A stretch of DNA of 42,208 nt from Gyrodactylus bullatarudis (GCA_012064415.1 SSNU01000271.1:1-42208); one strand, 5' to 3'; positions 23,050-35,872 are shown, counted from the first letter of the stretch. Numbers and translations are program-made. The notes: generated by a model from the letters alone, not told the origin.

Positions 23050-23231
23050 CTTGCTGACTCGAAGTTATGCTAATGTTAAGAACGAACGATTTTATAATGT
23101 TCCTTAAACTTGCATGTATAAATGTATCTAAAGTCGGTGCTTGGTCTGAAGAGAACCGACGAAAATAAAGCTTTATTCACCAATAATCCTTCGTTCGTTC
23201 TTAACACTAGCATGACTTCGAGTCAGCAAGC
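23050..23231. repeat. Long hairpin: 40-bp inverted repeat with about 100-bp loop
   Basis: Left arm 23050-23089 (CTTGCTGACTCGAAGTTATG ...) is the complement of 23191-23231 with about two mismatches. The loop includes a smaller stem, GTCGGT ... ACCGAC, at about 23134-23161. No terminal duplication was found. The 68-codon frame at 23122-23328 overlaps it and reads MTSSQQAQNIFEEIRHLL through the right arm. It could be a short MITE or the remnant of a local inverted duplication. Confidence 0.75.
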
Positions 23232-23961
23232 TCAAAATATTTTTGAGGAAATCAGGCATCTATTGTCTTCAAAAGATTTATTTAATATTTTGAATTATAC
23301 AAATAAAAAATGTTGTTCTAATGAATAATACAAAGGAGAAACATAGGTCAAGAGGACCACTGAAAAAACCAAACTGGAAAAGTCAATCAATGTTGGATTA
23401 ACTCGTAGTTAATACATTTTTCATGTTCTTTTTCAGTTTTTACTCACAACTTTCAGAGCTTTTTGCTAAAGAATGTTACTGTTTGTATTAAAAATGATTG
23501 GAAATTTTTTTCTCTCAAGTGTGGGAACGCTAGGAAAGAAAATTAAAGTGGTACGAAGCGAATCATTAATAATTCTAATAAATAAAAGCTAAATAGGGGA
23601 GCATGAAAATTGCTCGTATATTTGTTCACTTTCCCTATTCTCAATTTGAAATCACCTGGTTATTCACAAACTATTCTCTAACTTGTTTTTTTTTCTTTCA
23701 ATACTATGAATACTCTGATAGTTTTTCTTCAGTCAGTTATTTATTTTTCAATGAGAACGTTTCTTGTGTCAAGTTAGAAGTGTGATACGATTATGCTATG
23801 TTTATAATGAGAAACTGATCAAAAGTCATTCTTGACATTGTGAGAAGCATAGACAATTTTTCAACAACGTCTTCTATATTATTAGATATTTTGATCTAGT
23901 TTAGATACTCGTTTTTGGAAAAACGTAAAGATTACCTAGAAAATATAAAGAACGTTTTTTT

Positions 23962-24173
23962 AAACCACTCCCACAGATCGAAGAGAAAAAAGAAAGAAAC
24001 CATACCTGTATAATTCGAAAATGTGATCATCTTGAATTAATTTGATCAAATAAAATTTTTAGCCATTTTCAAGGTCTAAAAATGCTCATTATATGGGCCA
24101 ATAACTCCTGAACTAATAGGTTGGTTTTTGAAAAAAATTGCATATTCGTTTTCTCCGGATCTTCAAGGGTTAA
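23962..24173. repeat. Dispersed repeat family R1, copy A
   Basis: Shares with 35991-36231 the blocks ATCGAAGAGAAAAAAGAAAG and GGTTGGTTTTTGAAAAAAAT, then TTGCATATTC. It ends CAAGGGTTAA at 24173, the right tip seen in the other copies. No left tip was recognised. Confidence 0.65.
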
Positions 24174-24312
24174 GAAATTTTTAACTCGGAGATGTGTGTT
24201 CAAGATAAACTTATTTTAAAAAGGCTCAAATATCTGTTGATTCCGGATCAGATTAAAATTATATAAATTTTCCCATAAATGAGAAATGAAATTTTTTGTC
24301 GGTTTATCATCG

Positions 24313-24395
24313 TGGAGTAGATTTCAGGAATTCAATTTTAGTAATTTTGAAATGCTTGTCCCTTAAAGTTATTCAATGATGTAATATATTTCGAA
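24313..24395. repeat. Dispersed repeat family R2, copy 1
   Basis: Shares TTCAGGAATTCAATTTTAG and AGTTATTCAAT with 38738-38815 in the same orientation. A related stretch further on (GACTACTTA) suggests the repeat once extended to about 24510. Confidence 0.55.
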
Positions 24396-25280
24396 TTGTG
24401 GGAACATTTTTGAAAAGAAATATTCCCAAAGTAATGGTTTAATAAAAGTCGAAGTTTTATAATTTTAAGCGTTAAATACTTAAGAGGTGACTTGACTACT
24501 TACAAGTAAACTTTGTTATTTTGAGCATATTTAGGTTCCTATTTGATCTTTATTGCATGAATAATTGGAATAATACTTACAAGAAGAAAGCTAGACTTTT
24601 TGTAGAAAAATATTCTGATAAAATGAGAACTGAGAAATTTTTCGCTCTATTGAAGTTAAGGAAAGAATTTTACTTCTATTTATGTTACAAGTAGATATTG
24701 GATTTAGATGCTATGTTTTGTACATCATTAGAATCATTACAAGAAGAAAGAAATTGAGAAATAGTATTCATGCCAAATTCTCCAATAGTATTGCTGTATA
24801 TTTTATTACAGCAACAGAATTAAATTTTGAAATTAGCTTTCAGAAACTTTACCTTTACTCTTAGAATAAAGTATTCCAAGCAAAGATTTTCAACATTACT
24901 AAATGCTAAGTAAATTAATTTCCTTGGAAAAGAAAGATTTTTAAAATCGATTTCAATCTTTTTTGCATTTCTATAAATTTAAATCTTGGTCAAGTTGTAT
25001 CATGAATACATGATTTGCCAAAAGCCTCAAGCCAGGCCAATTTTCTGCAGAACAATTTTACAACATTAAGAATACAATTTTTGAAACCCATACTATTGTA
25101 ATCAACAGTAGTTATAAAAAAATTGAATTTATTTTTGAAAACATTCGATTTGGTATATTTTCTCTAATCTTTATAAGGGGGGGGTCTAGGAATTACTTAC
25201 GATTTATACCTTTTTTTGAAATCGAAACATTTTTATTTATATACAGAAATAGAAATTAATTATCGTACAATTAACTGAAC
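24396..25280. other. AT-rich spacer, nothing recognised
   Basis: No gene. A G8 run lies at 25177-25184, followed by a GGAATTACTTACGATTTATA copy that recurs with one change at 25399-25418. Confidence 0.45.
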
Positions 25281-25616
25281 ATGGAAAGAGTGTTCAATGT
25301 GCCTGGTGTGGGAGGGTTTGAACCTAGCACTGAGGGTAAGAGGGTGAGGAGATACCACTACGAAAAAAAAGAAAAAATTTCATACTATCAGGGGGATGTC
25401 GGAATTACTTACGATTCATATCTTAATTTTGATTCACACAAAAAGAAAATAATCAACTTATTTGCAATTGGAACTCTGCAATTCTCGAAAATGGCGATCA
25501 ACCTTGCACTTAAACCTCCTCCTTTCAAGGTTTATGTTACATCTGTGGTTGATTCTAAGCCTCGGTATGATCCAGAGAATATTCGTAAAATTTCCAGCTT
25601 TCATGTCTCATAGCTC
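25281..25616 (+). CDS. Hypothetical 110-residue ORF
   Basis: Begins MERVFNVPGVGGFEPSTEGK and ends RKISSFHVS. Base composition is richer in G and C than its flanks, and the peptide is balanced rather than dominated by AT-codons. No domain, signal peptide or membrane segment is recognised. An internal 20-base block is a near-duplicate of sequence about 210 bases upstream, which hints at repeat origin. It could equally be an exon or a transposon fragment. Confidence 0.25.
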
Positions 25617-25765
25617 ACTTATCAATAGGATCATAATTTTGAAAAAAATGAATATGAATTTATCGATTATACACAATTATTAACTGCCCGTATTTTTGTG
25701 AATGAAAAAAGAAGAAGCGTCAATTTTCAAAGAAAAAAAAAATTTACAACACTGAATTTCTTGAA

Positions 25766-25872
25766 CTAAAGCTAATTAATATGAAAATGGGAATTTATGA
25801 TTTTTACAAAATTATGAATTTTTAAAAAAAATTTTATTAAAATCATAAATTCTCATCTTCATATTAATTAGG
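25766..25872. repeat. Miniature foldback element
   Basis: CTAAAGCTAATTAATATG, then AAAATGGGAATTTATG, at the left; the complement of the same motif (CATAAATTCTCATCTTCATA) at the right, with a tiny AT core. It is a 107-bp version of the foldback tips seen at 2824, 4469, 26206 and 37014. Confidence 0.75.
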
Positions 25873-26205
25873 TGAACATTAACTTATTTATTTGAAAATT
25901 CTTAATTTTTTCGAATCCAGATCATAAGGCCTATTTTTACGATATGAAAAGAAATATGGCATATTTCAAATCTCGAGTAAACGCCAAATTTCTTTCGAAA
26001 TTAGAGTTTAAAATTTTGTTGATTTCAAAGTGAGTTACTGATCAGAAGTTGGTTTAGATTTGTAGTGAATAGCGACGAAGTATTTAATAGAATATTTGAA
26101 GATGAGAAAGAGAGCTGTGCTGAAGACACAGAACAGATTCAAAATAATACAAGAAAACCAATTAGCACAATAAAATTCTAGATAAATTCGTCGTCATCAT
26201 TGCAT

Positions 26206-27556
26206 CGGCTAATTAATATGATGTTGGGAATCTATGATTTTTAAAGAAATCTCCATTTTTTATCAGGAATTCGAATTTGTAAAAGATTTTCTGAAATCCA
26301 ACTCATTCTAACCACATTTACCATTTGGAAAAAAAACATTCTGAAAATAAATGAAAAAATATGGCCACTTTTCAAAAATGAATTTTTGGCGCACCTTGAA
26401 CTTAAGTTGGTTGATATTGAGTTGGGAATCTATGAATTTTACAGAAATCTCGATATTTTCATCAAGAATTCCAATTTGTTAAAGATTTTCTGGAATCCTA
26501 CTCATACAACCCACTTTTACCATTTGAAGAAGAAAAATTATTCTAATTTTCAATGATTTTCAAGTAGTGAAAATGATCAAAAAAACGAAATTCCGCTCCC
26601 AAACAATAAGATTGAGCATAAGATCAGATTCAGTTGAATTGATTTTCTTGTCTAATCTTGATCCTGAAAAAACTCTTTCGATCAACCTCCCACTTTTAAA
26701 TCAACAAAAATTTTCAGGTCAAATATCGTAAAAATGGGATTTTAGCGCCAAATGGGAATTTGAAAATAGACCTTATTTTTCATAAAAATATTTTTTTTTC
26801 AGATTTAAATACAATTTGGCGCCAAAATCTCATTTTTTCGAATTTTGAGTAGGAATTTTTTATTGATTTAAAAGTGGTAGGGCGATCAAAAGAGATTTTT
26901 TAGGATCAAGATTAGCAAAGAAAATCAATTCAACTGAATCGGATCTTATGCATTATCGTTTGGCAGCGGAATTTCGAATTTTTGATCATTTTCACTACTT
27001 AAATATCAATGAAATTTCGAAAATGGGGAAACTGTCGATAATTTGAGAGTGCTATTCAGCTTTATCATCTAATCTTGATCCTGAAAAAACTCTATTGATC
27101 AGCCTCCCACTTTCAAAAACCAAAAAAAATGGAAAAAATTAGAGAACAGTTACCCCCTCTTATTTCTCTCTAAGTTCACTTTAAATCGTGTTAATCATTT
27201 TATTATCGATGACTTGAAAACTTACCGCAAGGGATTCGTTTTCATTTCATCGATGTTAAAAAGCCCTTATTCTCTTTGTCATTCAGAAAAATTACTGGAA
27301 AACAAAAGTAGGCAATTGTTCTATAGATTTGCCAAATTTTCAGCTCATAGTTCGATTTTGGCGCAAAATGGAAATTTGAAAAATGACCATATTTTTCATA
27401 GAAATAATTTATTTTCAGAATGTTTTTCTTCAAATGGTAAAAGTGGGCAACATGAGTAGGATCCCAGAAAATCTTTAACAAATTCGAATTCTTGATCAAG
27501 ATATCGAGATTTCTGTAAAAATCATAGATTCCCAACTTCATATCAATTTGCTTTAA
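26206..27556. repeat. Large nested palindromic element
   Basis: The outer arms of about 190 bp are 26206-26392 and 27358-27556, inverted to each other (tip GCTAATTAATATGATGTTGG; shared blocks AACATTCTGAAAATAAAT and GGAATCTATGATTTTTA). A second tip plus 150 bp at 26401-26550 repeats the first part of the left arm directly. An inner palindrome has arms at about 26555-26770 and 26790-27005. A 60-bp unit (TAATCTTGATCCTGAAAAAA, then CTC) occurs at 26655 (+), inverted near 26905, and again at 27070 (+). No coding sequence: frames at 27214-27459 and 27242-27541 are arm sequence. Confidence 0.82.
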
Positions 27557-28620
27557 ATACTAAATATTCAAGTTGAAGTGTGAAAATAGAGTATTATTTC
27601 TCTCAATTCCAATTAAAAATGTGTAAAATTAACACAAGGTATTCATTTTCAACCGTTTTATAAAACCCCTCAGTATCTTATTCGTACAGATTCACGAAAT
27701 TATGAACGGGCAAATTTTCTGTGGATTAGCCAGTCCTTGTCTGCGAGATGAACAATTTATCAAAGACTTCTTCACTTTCCATAAACAAATTGATTTCAGC
27801 CAATCATCTCCTATTTCTAATTCACCAATGCTCGCCCTCGACAAAAACTTTATCTTACGAAAATGTAATTTTCCCTTTTTCAGCTCAAATTTTTAAAAAT
27901 TACTATTAATTTGCTTTCAAAATTCTGAATTTTTCAATAAAAAATCAAATTCGAGCTTTTAAAATAATAATATACTTATCAATTCATATGGTATCTTTAT
28001 AAGCATTGAATAGTTCTTCAGGTTAGAGGATATTATAGCAATTTTTAGTTCTTTATTGAATCATAACATGTTTATAGTTTATAATTGGGCAGTGAAGTGT
28101 TTTAAATTATTTTTGTACCTAATAAAAATGGCAAGTTTTTTCATGTGACCGAATTCTGGGGTATTATTGCGTAATGCTTGTCGATTGGAGTAATTGAAAA
28201 TTTAATAAGAGTGAGCCTTTTCGATTCACCTCTTAACGCCTTTAACAGTTTTTTAAATAATTTCAGGTTGACCTGGAATACGGCTGAAAGTCGGTGTAGG
28301 AAGTTTAGTCTGAAATTCACACTCTGTATGTTCTTTGAGAAGAATTTGGGGCATATTGAAATAAAAGACAGCCTAATATTTACGTTTATTTATTCGTCAA
28401 ATTGGATCTTTGTTATTCCAGCATCTGAACGACACATTTTGTTGTGAGATTCGAAAAATATAGGTCTAATCAATAGAAAATTTGCTCCCTCTTGTTTTGC
28501 AGCAATTTATCTGAATGACAAAGAGACTTTTAACTTCGAAAACATGAAAACGAACCCTTTGCAGTGATAATAAAATGATTCCAAGTAATCTCAGAGAAAT
28601 AACCAACTATTCTCTTATAG
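27140..28620. repeat. Second, overlapping inverted pair
   Basis: 27140-27310 (blocks ATCATTTTATTATC, GGATTCGTTTTCAT, CTCTTTGTCATTCAG) is the diverged complement of about 28495-28620 (CTGAATGACAAAGAG, ATGAAAACGAACCC, GATAATAAAATGAT). The pair is about 1.2 kb apart and its left half lies inside the element ending at 27556. Confidence 0.65.
27702..27896 (+). CDS. Hypothetical 64-residue ORF
   Basis: Begins MNGQIFCGLASPCLRDEQ and ends in a Phe/Ser-rich tail. Its first 54 codons are less AT-driven than the surroundings. Upstream TCGTACAG could be a splice acceptor. An AATAAA lies about 40 bases after the stop (near 27936). A potential 19-nt intron (GTAATT ... TTTCAG, 27864-27882) would change only the last residues. 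It lies between the arms of the 27140/28620 inverted pair. No family recognised. It could be an exon, a small gene or chance. Confidence 0.28.
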   Translation: MNGQIFCGLASPCLRDEQFIKDFFTFHKQIDFSQSSPISNSPMLALDKNFILRKCNFPFFSSNF

Positions 28621-28649
28621 TTGTGATTATTCTGATGAAAAATATTGAA

Positions 28650-31600
28650 TTCTTTTTATAACTCTATATCCTTCAGTTTTATATATCTGGTAGAGGATAT
28701 TTTCTAATTCGGTCCATTATGAAAAGAGGAAATAAAAATCGTTGATATTACCCTCAGATATCTATCCATCTATTTTAAATATGTAATAATCATTTTCTCT
28801 ATCGAATATTCCCTTGAGGTCCTGCTCATCCAAATAATACAGTGTAAAGCTCTATTCATTCTTCCCAAAACGAATATAGTTTATCCCCAATATTGTACAC
28901 TATGAATATAAAGTTATATATATTCCCCATCTACATATGAATGTGTATACATATATGCATTGCATAGTATGCATATATGGGTATTGGAATTATTAGAATT
29001 AGGATTGTGATCAACATTTAATACGATTTCCTCTCGTAAGTATTGCGTAAAACATATTTGAGGAGTGTGTGAAATCCCTACCGATTTGTATCTACGCATT
29101 GCATACATCATCTGATAGATGTTTGAGTACTAACCTCCTCATTGAATCTACAAATTATCTATTGAATTAATGTAAAAGAAGCATTACATCTATCCTGTAA
29201 CGAGTGTGTAACAAAAATTAAGAATATAATAACCAAGATTAGTAACGATGATTTTTGATGTAAGTTAGTCAAGTCTGAAGCAATTTTCAAATGCCTAGTG
29301 AGTAGAGTAATACAAATATTTTTTACCCGAACACTTTTTATGCTTACGTAAGTGCCGTTTGAACTTTTGATATGCATGAATCCCATTTCCCTAAGATTGT
29401 TAATTTTTCTCAAACTTACCGGATGTACAGAATGTAAATGTATTCAGAATATATTTAATACATTAATTTGACGTGGAAATCTGATTTAAAAAGATCAGAG
29501 CGTGACCAATAATAATAATTCAAAATTTATCATTTCCCGTAGTTAAGTTCATTGAAATATGGTAGGGTAAATGTGAAATCTTAAATTGAAATTATGCACA
29601 TCTCAATAAAATTTAAATAGGAATTTTGTCTTCTTCTCCTATCCTCTATCAAATGACAGTATCAACTCGAAAAGTTAAAAATTGTAATTTCTAAATTTAA
29701 CATATTGAGTCACAGAAGAGGATAATTTTGATCAGTTCAGCTGGCTAGCGTGGCAATGAATAAAATAAACATTTGGTACCTCTAATGTAGTCTTTCCTCT
29801 TCTTAAAAGACAATTAATTTTGAATAAAAATGATGAAAATCAACAGCACAGAATGAATTTACCCAGGAGGCATCATCTCGGCCAGATAACAATAAAAATT
29901 ATTCCCCTGTCCATGAATGAATTTAAAACGAAAAAAAACATAAACAAAAATCCTTAAGGAAAAAGAATTAATTAACTCTTTGATAAATTAGATGGGGTGG
30001 ATGAAGAGAGTCTTTTGCTAGATGTGTGATGTAATCATTTCTAATTTGAGAATGATATTAAAATAAATAAATAAAAAACATTACAATTTTTCAGAGAGTG
30101 AAAGACACACAGTGAGCTAAGTGGAGAAAGGAGGGAGGGGGGTTAGTAAGAGGGAATCTTTGTTAATTTTTGTTCTTTCAACAGATGTCTTATTCCTCAA
30201 AATGTTGCTTCTCTCTCCTAATTCTCAGAAGTATAAAAATTAAGGGGATAAAATTAGAGTAGCAGAAGAGAGGAGAGGAACATTGCTCAAATGTGGATTT
30301 ATTGCTCAGACATAAAAACAAATTCTTCCCCCACTTCAATATGAAAGAAAGTGAAATTTCTGTTGTTTTTAGTCTTAACTACGTTCCCATTCAGAGAACA
30401 TTACCCCTCATCATCTCTTCTAACACTCTCTAACGTATTTTGACTATGTGCTAATCTCTGTATATACACTTATATATGCATATGTAGTCCTATGGAAAAG
30501 CTAATCATAGTTTGGTTTTGTTATTTCAATTTATTTTTGTATATTTATTCAAGTCAATTTAGACTGTTCCCGCTGTGCGAAAATTTCACTTATGAAAAGG
30601 AAAATAGAGACAGTGGAGAAAGATGATGAAATTTAAATATTCACTCATTTTATCGCATTTATTTACTCAAAAAACAAACGAGTTAATCCTCAAAATAACA
30701 CGAAATCAATCTGGTTACTGATGAAGATTAGCATAGAGAAGCGTATAAGAGTAATCAATGTTCCATAATTATAATTTTTTATGGAGTAAATCACAATTAG
30801 ACAAGTCATACTTTTGGAGAACGTTATAAGTGGAAAGTAGGAATCTATTTTGATAAGAAATGTTTCTTAAATTATAATTTCGTTTGATTTTAACGGAGTT
30901 TTCGGTTCAAGACCACTTGTGGTGTTATTAAATTTAACATATTTTAATCTATTACATAGGAAATACATGGTTAAATTCATGATATGGGGGTCAATTTAAT
31001 AAAAGATCAATTTTTGTTTGATAAAAGAAAATTTTAGTTTGTCAATAGCCTTGGGAATATCTTAATAGTGGATAATGATATAGTGCACAGATTTTAAAAG
31101 GCGCCAGGAATAATTGATGAATTCAAACATATTAGTAGATGTATTCTTCCCTGGTAGAAACCTATGTTGAGAAATGTCAGGGAACGGCTTAGGTAGACTA
31201 TTGGAAATCTCATCAGTTTTAACCATTGCATTTTTCAAGGAAATCGTTGATTTATAGCCATTGGTTAAAAATTTCCTTCTAAAAGCTAATTGGTCAGAAA
31301 TTATCAACGAAAATTTATATCAAATCTCTTTTAATTGAGCATAACCTCTTAACATGATTAGTTAACTTTGAAGTGTTAGGCAACGAATATGAGTAATACT
31401 CATTGAGTATATAATTTTTTGTTAGACTGGGTAATCAAAATATGTAATTTAAATAGAAAAAGTTTCTGGAATTGTGAGTAATATCTTTTGCATAAAAAGT
31501 AACAATTATTTTACTATTCAACTTCTATACTGCCGATTTAAAGATTCAGAAGCCCGCATTTTGTGGGAATAACATGTTTTTAAAAAAAATTAAATTTGTC

Positions 31601-33440
31601 ATCGTTTTTTTGTGGGGAATGTATCTACCCCATCTTACAATGTATCTCCCTTATAGTGTTTTTAAAGAAAGACAGTGCAAACTTTTATTCCCCACTTCAT
31701 GTTTCCGTCATCCACCCCTGACTCACTTTAGGATTATTCTCGTGTCGCTAGTATGAGCTGGAAAGAAACCATCATTGGGTAAAAAAGCTGTTGTTGAGGT
31801 GTATTTGAAATTTTATTTTTTAAAGATTTTCCCCTTAGATAAGGAGAATCCAGTTGACCACTGGTCCTAAGCTCAAGCGTGTGAAAAGTTGATAAATGAC
31901 TGTTATCATTATCATTCATGGAAAACACTTTGTGAGGGTGATCAGTTTTTAAATTTAATTTAAACAAAACCCTTTTTACATCTCATCAAGTGAGCATTAG
32001 GGCGGGTTCCACCTCATCTAAATATCCACTAGAACTATCCAATGCATCGTGTGCATTCTATTTTATAGTAAGTGTCAAAAATAATATTCCGATTTGAAAA
32101 ATTCTGAACTTTTCAAATCTCCACCACGTCTTGAACCCGGTCAATTTATCATGTATTTATTTGAAGATGTTTCTAGATCATCATATCTGATTTTACGCCA
32201 TCCATTGGGATACTGATGACAGGGGGAGTCTTGCAGATTGCACATTTTTCTCTTTTATTTCTTGAAACTTTATAAGTTTCGTGCTCCATGATAATTTTCT
32301 GGTTATTTGATTATCTAATTTAGATCTTGTCTTTGTCAAATAGCTTACCCACAATCATTGTAAACTCCATCAAATTCATCTTTTTCTTGGGTATAAAAGC
32401 CAACCATTAACCAGCGACGCATCGAAATTTGGTTTAAAAAATTAACCATGTTTATTAATATTATTTTTTTACGACAACTGGATATGGAACTATCAATTGT
32501 TTTTTTTTAATATTTTTGTTATATCCTAGAACAGTTTCCAATGGTTGGCCTTCAAGACTGCTTGAATAAAGACTCAAATGAATCTCTTACAATACAGAGA
32601 CATATTTTGAAGTGTGAGAAGAAAGATTTGACACTCCTTCCAGAAATGCGAGAAAAAATCATGAGAGTTAAAGTTGCTTTTAGACTAGGATTAATTTTCT
32701 CTATTATTTTGCTGTGAGAGACTTCCCTTTTTTTACAAAATGCAATTAGCACCTGACTCAGATTATAAACAGAAATTAGATTAAGGACATTATAGAGTGG
32801 CAAATACTTATCTGAATGAGATTTTCTCTGAGATTAAAAAATGTTTTTCACTGCCAATATTAGTTTTTAATACCAACTCATCTGATTAATGTTTAAGAAG
32901 AAACATTTAATTTTTTGTGTTTGACAAAACTTGAAAAATAACTCCTTTTTATTTGATCCATAATCCGAGGAGTGATCTTAACTCAAAACATATTTATGAC
33001 AATATTATGTTTTTTATCACTTGAGTTCTCAATTAAATTATGACCCAAGTTAGAAATTGATAATTTGAAAACATCTAGCTCATCTGGATTTTGAGAATTA
33101 CCCCATTATCGTGTGAGAATAAAAATTGTTCCTATGTTGAAAAAGGATTTTTTCTTCATTTCGTAAAAATTCCATTTCTCTATGAAAAAATCATGAATTC
33201 CCATCTTCACTTATCAACTGGGTAGTGGAAATTGACAAGTAAATACATGTAAGTCTGTTTAGAAAAAATTGAGGAAATAATTTGAAAATTAATACGATCA
33301 ATTTAAAGTAGAACTTTTTACAAAACAAGGATTATTCCTATGGAAAAATTAAGTTTATTCCTATTTTAATTATTCACAGAAAATGTCTTAAAATTAGACT
33401 TTTGAAATAGCTAAAGAAAATATTATCATTGATACAAGGA
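28650..33440. other. Gene-free AT-rich region
   Basis: No gene, no clear transposon. Frames such as 28914-29111, 29159-29413, 31062-31307 and 31574-31967 show no motif. A foldback-type right tip (AATTCCCATCTTCACTTATC) stands alone at about 33194-33213. Polypurine stretches occur near 30110-30260. Confidence 0.5.
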
Positions 33441-33448
33441 ATTAGTCT

Positions 33449-33639
33449 TTAATCCTTTCGGTGCATACATATATGTCCATTTTCCAAATTTTTTGATAGG
33501 TTTCTGGATCAATTAAAGTTTAAATTGAACCCCACAATGTGAACTTGTGATATTTTTGGCTAAATAACTTGGTATCTTCATAGCTAAATTTTGGTTTTTA
33601 TAAAAATTGTGAAATAGTCTCGACACGGAAAGGGTCAAA
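33449..33639. repeat. Possible short MITE with CCTTTCCGTG-type inverted tips
   Basis: Left TTAATCCTTTCGGTGC and right CACGGAAAGGGTCAAA (complement TTTGACCCTTTCCGTG... ) form imperfect inverted tips around about 160 bp, with an ATATATGTCC block just inside. TTAA at the left suggests piggyBac-type target use; the right side has decayed. Confidence 0.42.
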
Positions 33640-35815
33640 TTAGACCTAGGGTAAAGTGTAATGTGTTAAAGCTAGTCAATAAATTTAGTTCCATGATAGA
33701 AATCTGAAAAATGTATAGATAAAAATAAAATACATTTTTCTATCTAAACCAAAAGAAATCCTCTGGTTTTTAGAGGTTGTTTCGATGATGATCCATCATT
33801 ACAGGAAAGAAGGTGCTTGACTATCTCACTTCCGAAATTTCTGGAGCAGACTTTGGATTAAGGTTGATCACACTGCTCATCAATACAATTATAATTAAAT
33901 TTAAATCTTGCGCCAAAATATTTTAACTTAATTTCAGGAAAATAACTGCATTTAATGTTTTTATAGATAAAGTTTCTTATAAATTACTATCAATTTTACC
34001 TTAATTGTCATAATATATTAATCATGGAAAGCAATTTTGTCATTATCTATAACAGGCTGCAGTAAATTAACCAGATACAGCTTTTTATAGAAATATTAAA
34101 TTTTCTTTTGTTTAAGCTTAATATGAAATTCGCGCAAGATATATTTTGGTTCTGATTCTGAAGGATCTATCATAGACCAATACTAGCCAGAAGACAACAT
34201 AGTCAGGTCGCAATTGAACAACGTTATAGTCCATCAATACAATTTTAACCTAGTCAACAAGAACAAGCTCCTCGTCAAGAACTCGATTATCTTTTTGTTC
34301 ATCAAAATTCTCAAGTTGTATGATGAATAAGAATTCGAAATTCTATTTTCATACGATAATGGCAACATATTCGGGGAGCTGCTCGGCATAACAACATTAT
34401 TATCAATTTTTCGTTTAAACTTTTGAAAATAAACCCGTCACGATTAAATCTAGGGACTAAAAATTAATTTTCGTGTCAGTTGTCAGTGTCAGGGATACCT
34501 CGAAAATTGATTAAAATTATCAGGTTAATCTCTAGGCCTCCTATTCATTCATCTGAAAATGTATTGAGATGTTGATAACTATTCATAAAAATCTTTCTCA
34601 AGCTTAGTTTTGGCCTAGCCATATGTGTATAAGAAAGAAAATCTTGGTTGTTATACGACCATCTTGTTTATTTAAGGACTTCACAACTTAATCAAGCTTT
34701 ATGCATTCTTAATATGCAAGATGTACCTTGAGCATAGAGAAAATGTACTCCATGTTAAAAAAACCTTACATACATTTGACCTCTTGGAAGAAAAAGGCAC
34801 TGAAATGGGATATATACCACATTCTTTACAAGCCTGTTAGCCAGATGTAGTTGCTAAGGCATATTAATTACTAGATCACTTGTTGACATAAGGACTCCAT
34901 ATCGGGCCTCATGGATTTAATTTAATTTCTTCTATTTAACATCCTAGTATTATTTATCTGGTTCATTTCTTAATTTTTTGGCAAACATGTCAATAAATTA
35001 TTGTACAATGAATTAATTTCTATTGCAAAATCACACAGGGATGTTGATATAGTCATATTATCATATTTTAGTTAACTTTTCTGTTTACTTATAAGTAGAC
35101 GATAAAAATTTTTAAAATAATCTTCAATAATAAATTTAAAACGCTTTTTGACCTATCAAAATTGTAATATTCATGAAAAATAATAGAAATTTCGTTTTGA
35201 GCTATTGAAAAAACAACTTTAATAGCATTTAAGTAATTTTTACAACTTTATGTAAAGAAATAATGTGAAAATTATGAATGTTAAACAATGAAAAACGTTC
35301 TAAATTTGAAAATTTTCACAATTTTGTTTATCTAATTCCAGAAGCGAAATTAAGTGGGATTACATTTAAATACTTGAAGATTAGTTTTTTCGTTGGGCGA
35401 TTTAAGTAATTTTGCAAATTTTCGTCCAAGTCTACTATGTAGTGATTACAGTGTTTTTTGGACATTAAACCTACTAGCAAAGCGCGGTTACAGGCAGTTT
35501 TAATTATTCAAAACAACCAGTCTTTAGGTGGTTTCAAAACTATGGGAGTGTAACCTATTTGTTTGAAGCATGGCCTCACAACGTTGAAGAATCACTGGCC
35601 ATTTACTGACGAGTGACGAGTACTAATAAGCAAGAAACGCGTCAACATCTGCTACTATGTAGTTGAGTATATTATATTACTCTCTTATCTGATTTCTAAA
35701 ATCTAGGTTTGAGAAGACAATCTTCATCAAGTTAGGATTCATTTTTTCCTGATTGATTCATTGGGTTCTTTCATAACGGGACCCAAAAATATTTGTGTTC
35801 CTGACTATCTGAAAA
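33640..35815. other. Gene-free region
   Basis: No gene recognised. A stretch at 34180-34320 reads as a Gln-rich frame (SQQEQAPRQELDYLFVHQN) but is broken by stops on both sides; possibly old transposon coding sequence. Confidence 0.4.
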
Positions 35816-35872
35816 AAAGTATTGAGTTTTTTTGTGAGAATTCTCATCTTCATGTCAACCAACTTAGCATTT
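35816..35872. repeat. Orphan right tip of a foldback element
   Basis: AGTATTGAGTTTTTTTGTGA then AATTCTCATCTTCATGTCAA and CCAACTTAGC match the right end of copies 1 and 2. The rest of the element is not evident upstream. Confidence 0.6.

Noticed and set aside
23519..23528. Su(H)-like sites TGTGGGAA near the senseless-like gene (also at 24397 and 31562)
   Set aside because: Senseless genes act in Notch-regulated contexts, but a degenerate 8-mer is expected several times by chance in 42 kb on two strands; no clustering near the promoter.
28266..28326. Possible 60-nt exon between TTTCAG and GTATGT
   Set aside because: Stops fall in some frames, it cannot be joined in frame to the ORF at 27702, and short AT-rich DNA yields such splice-like pairs often.
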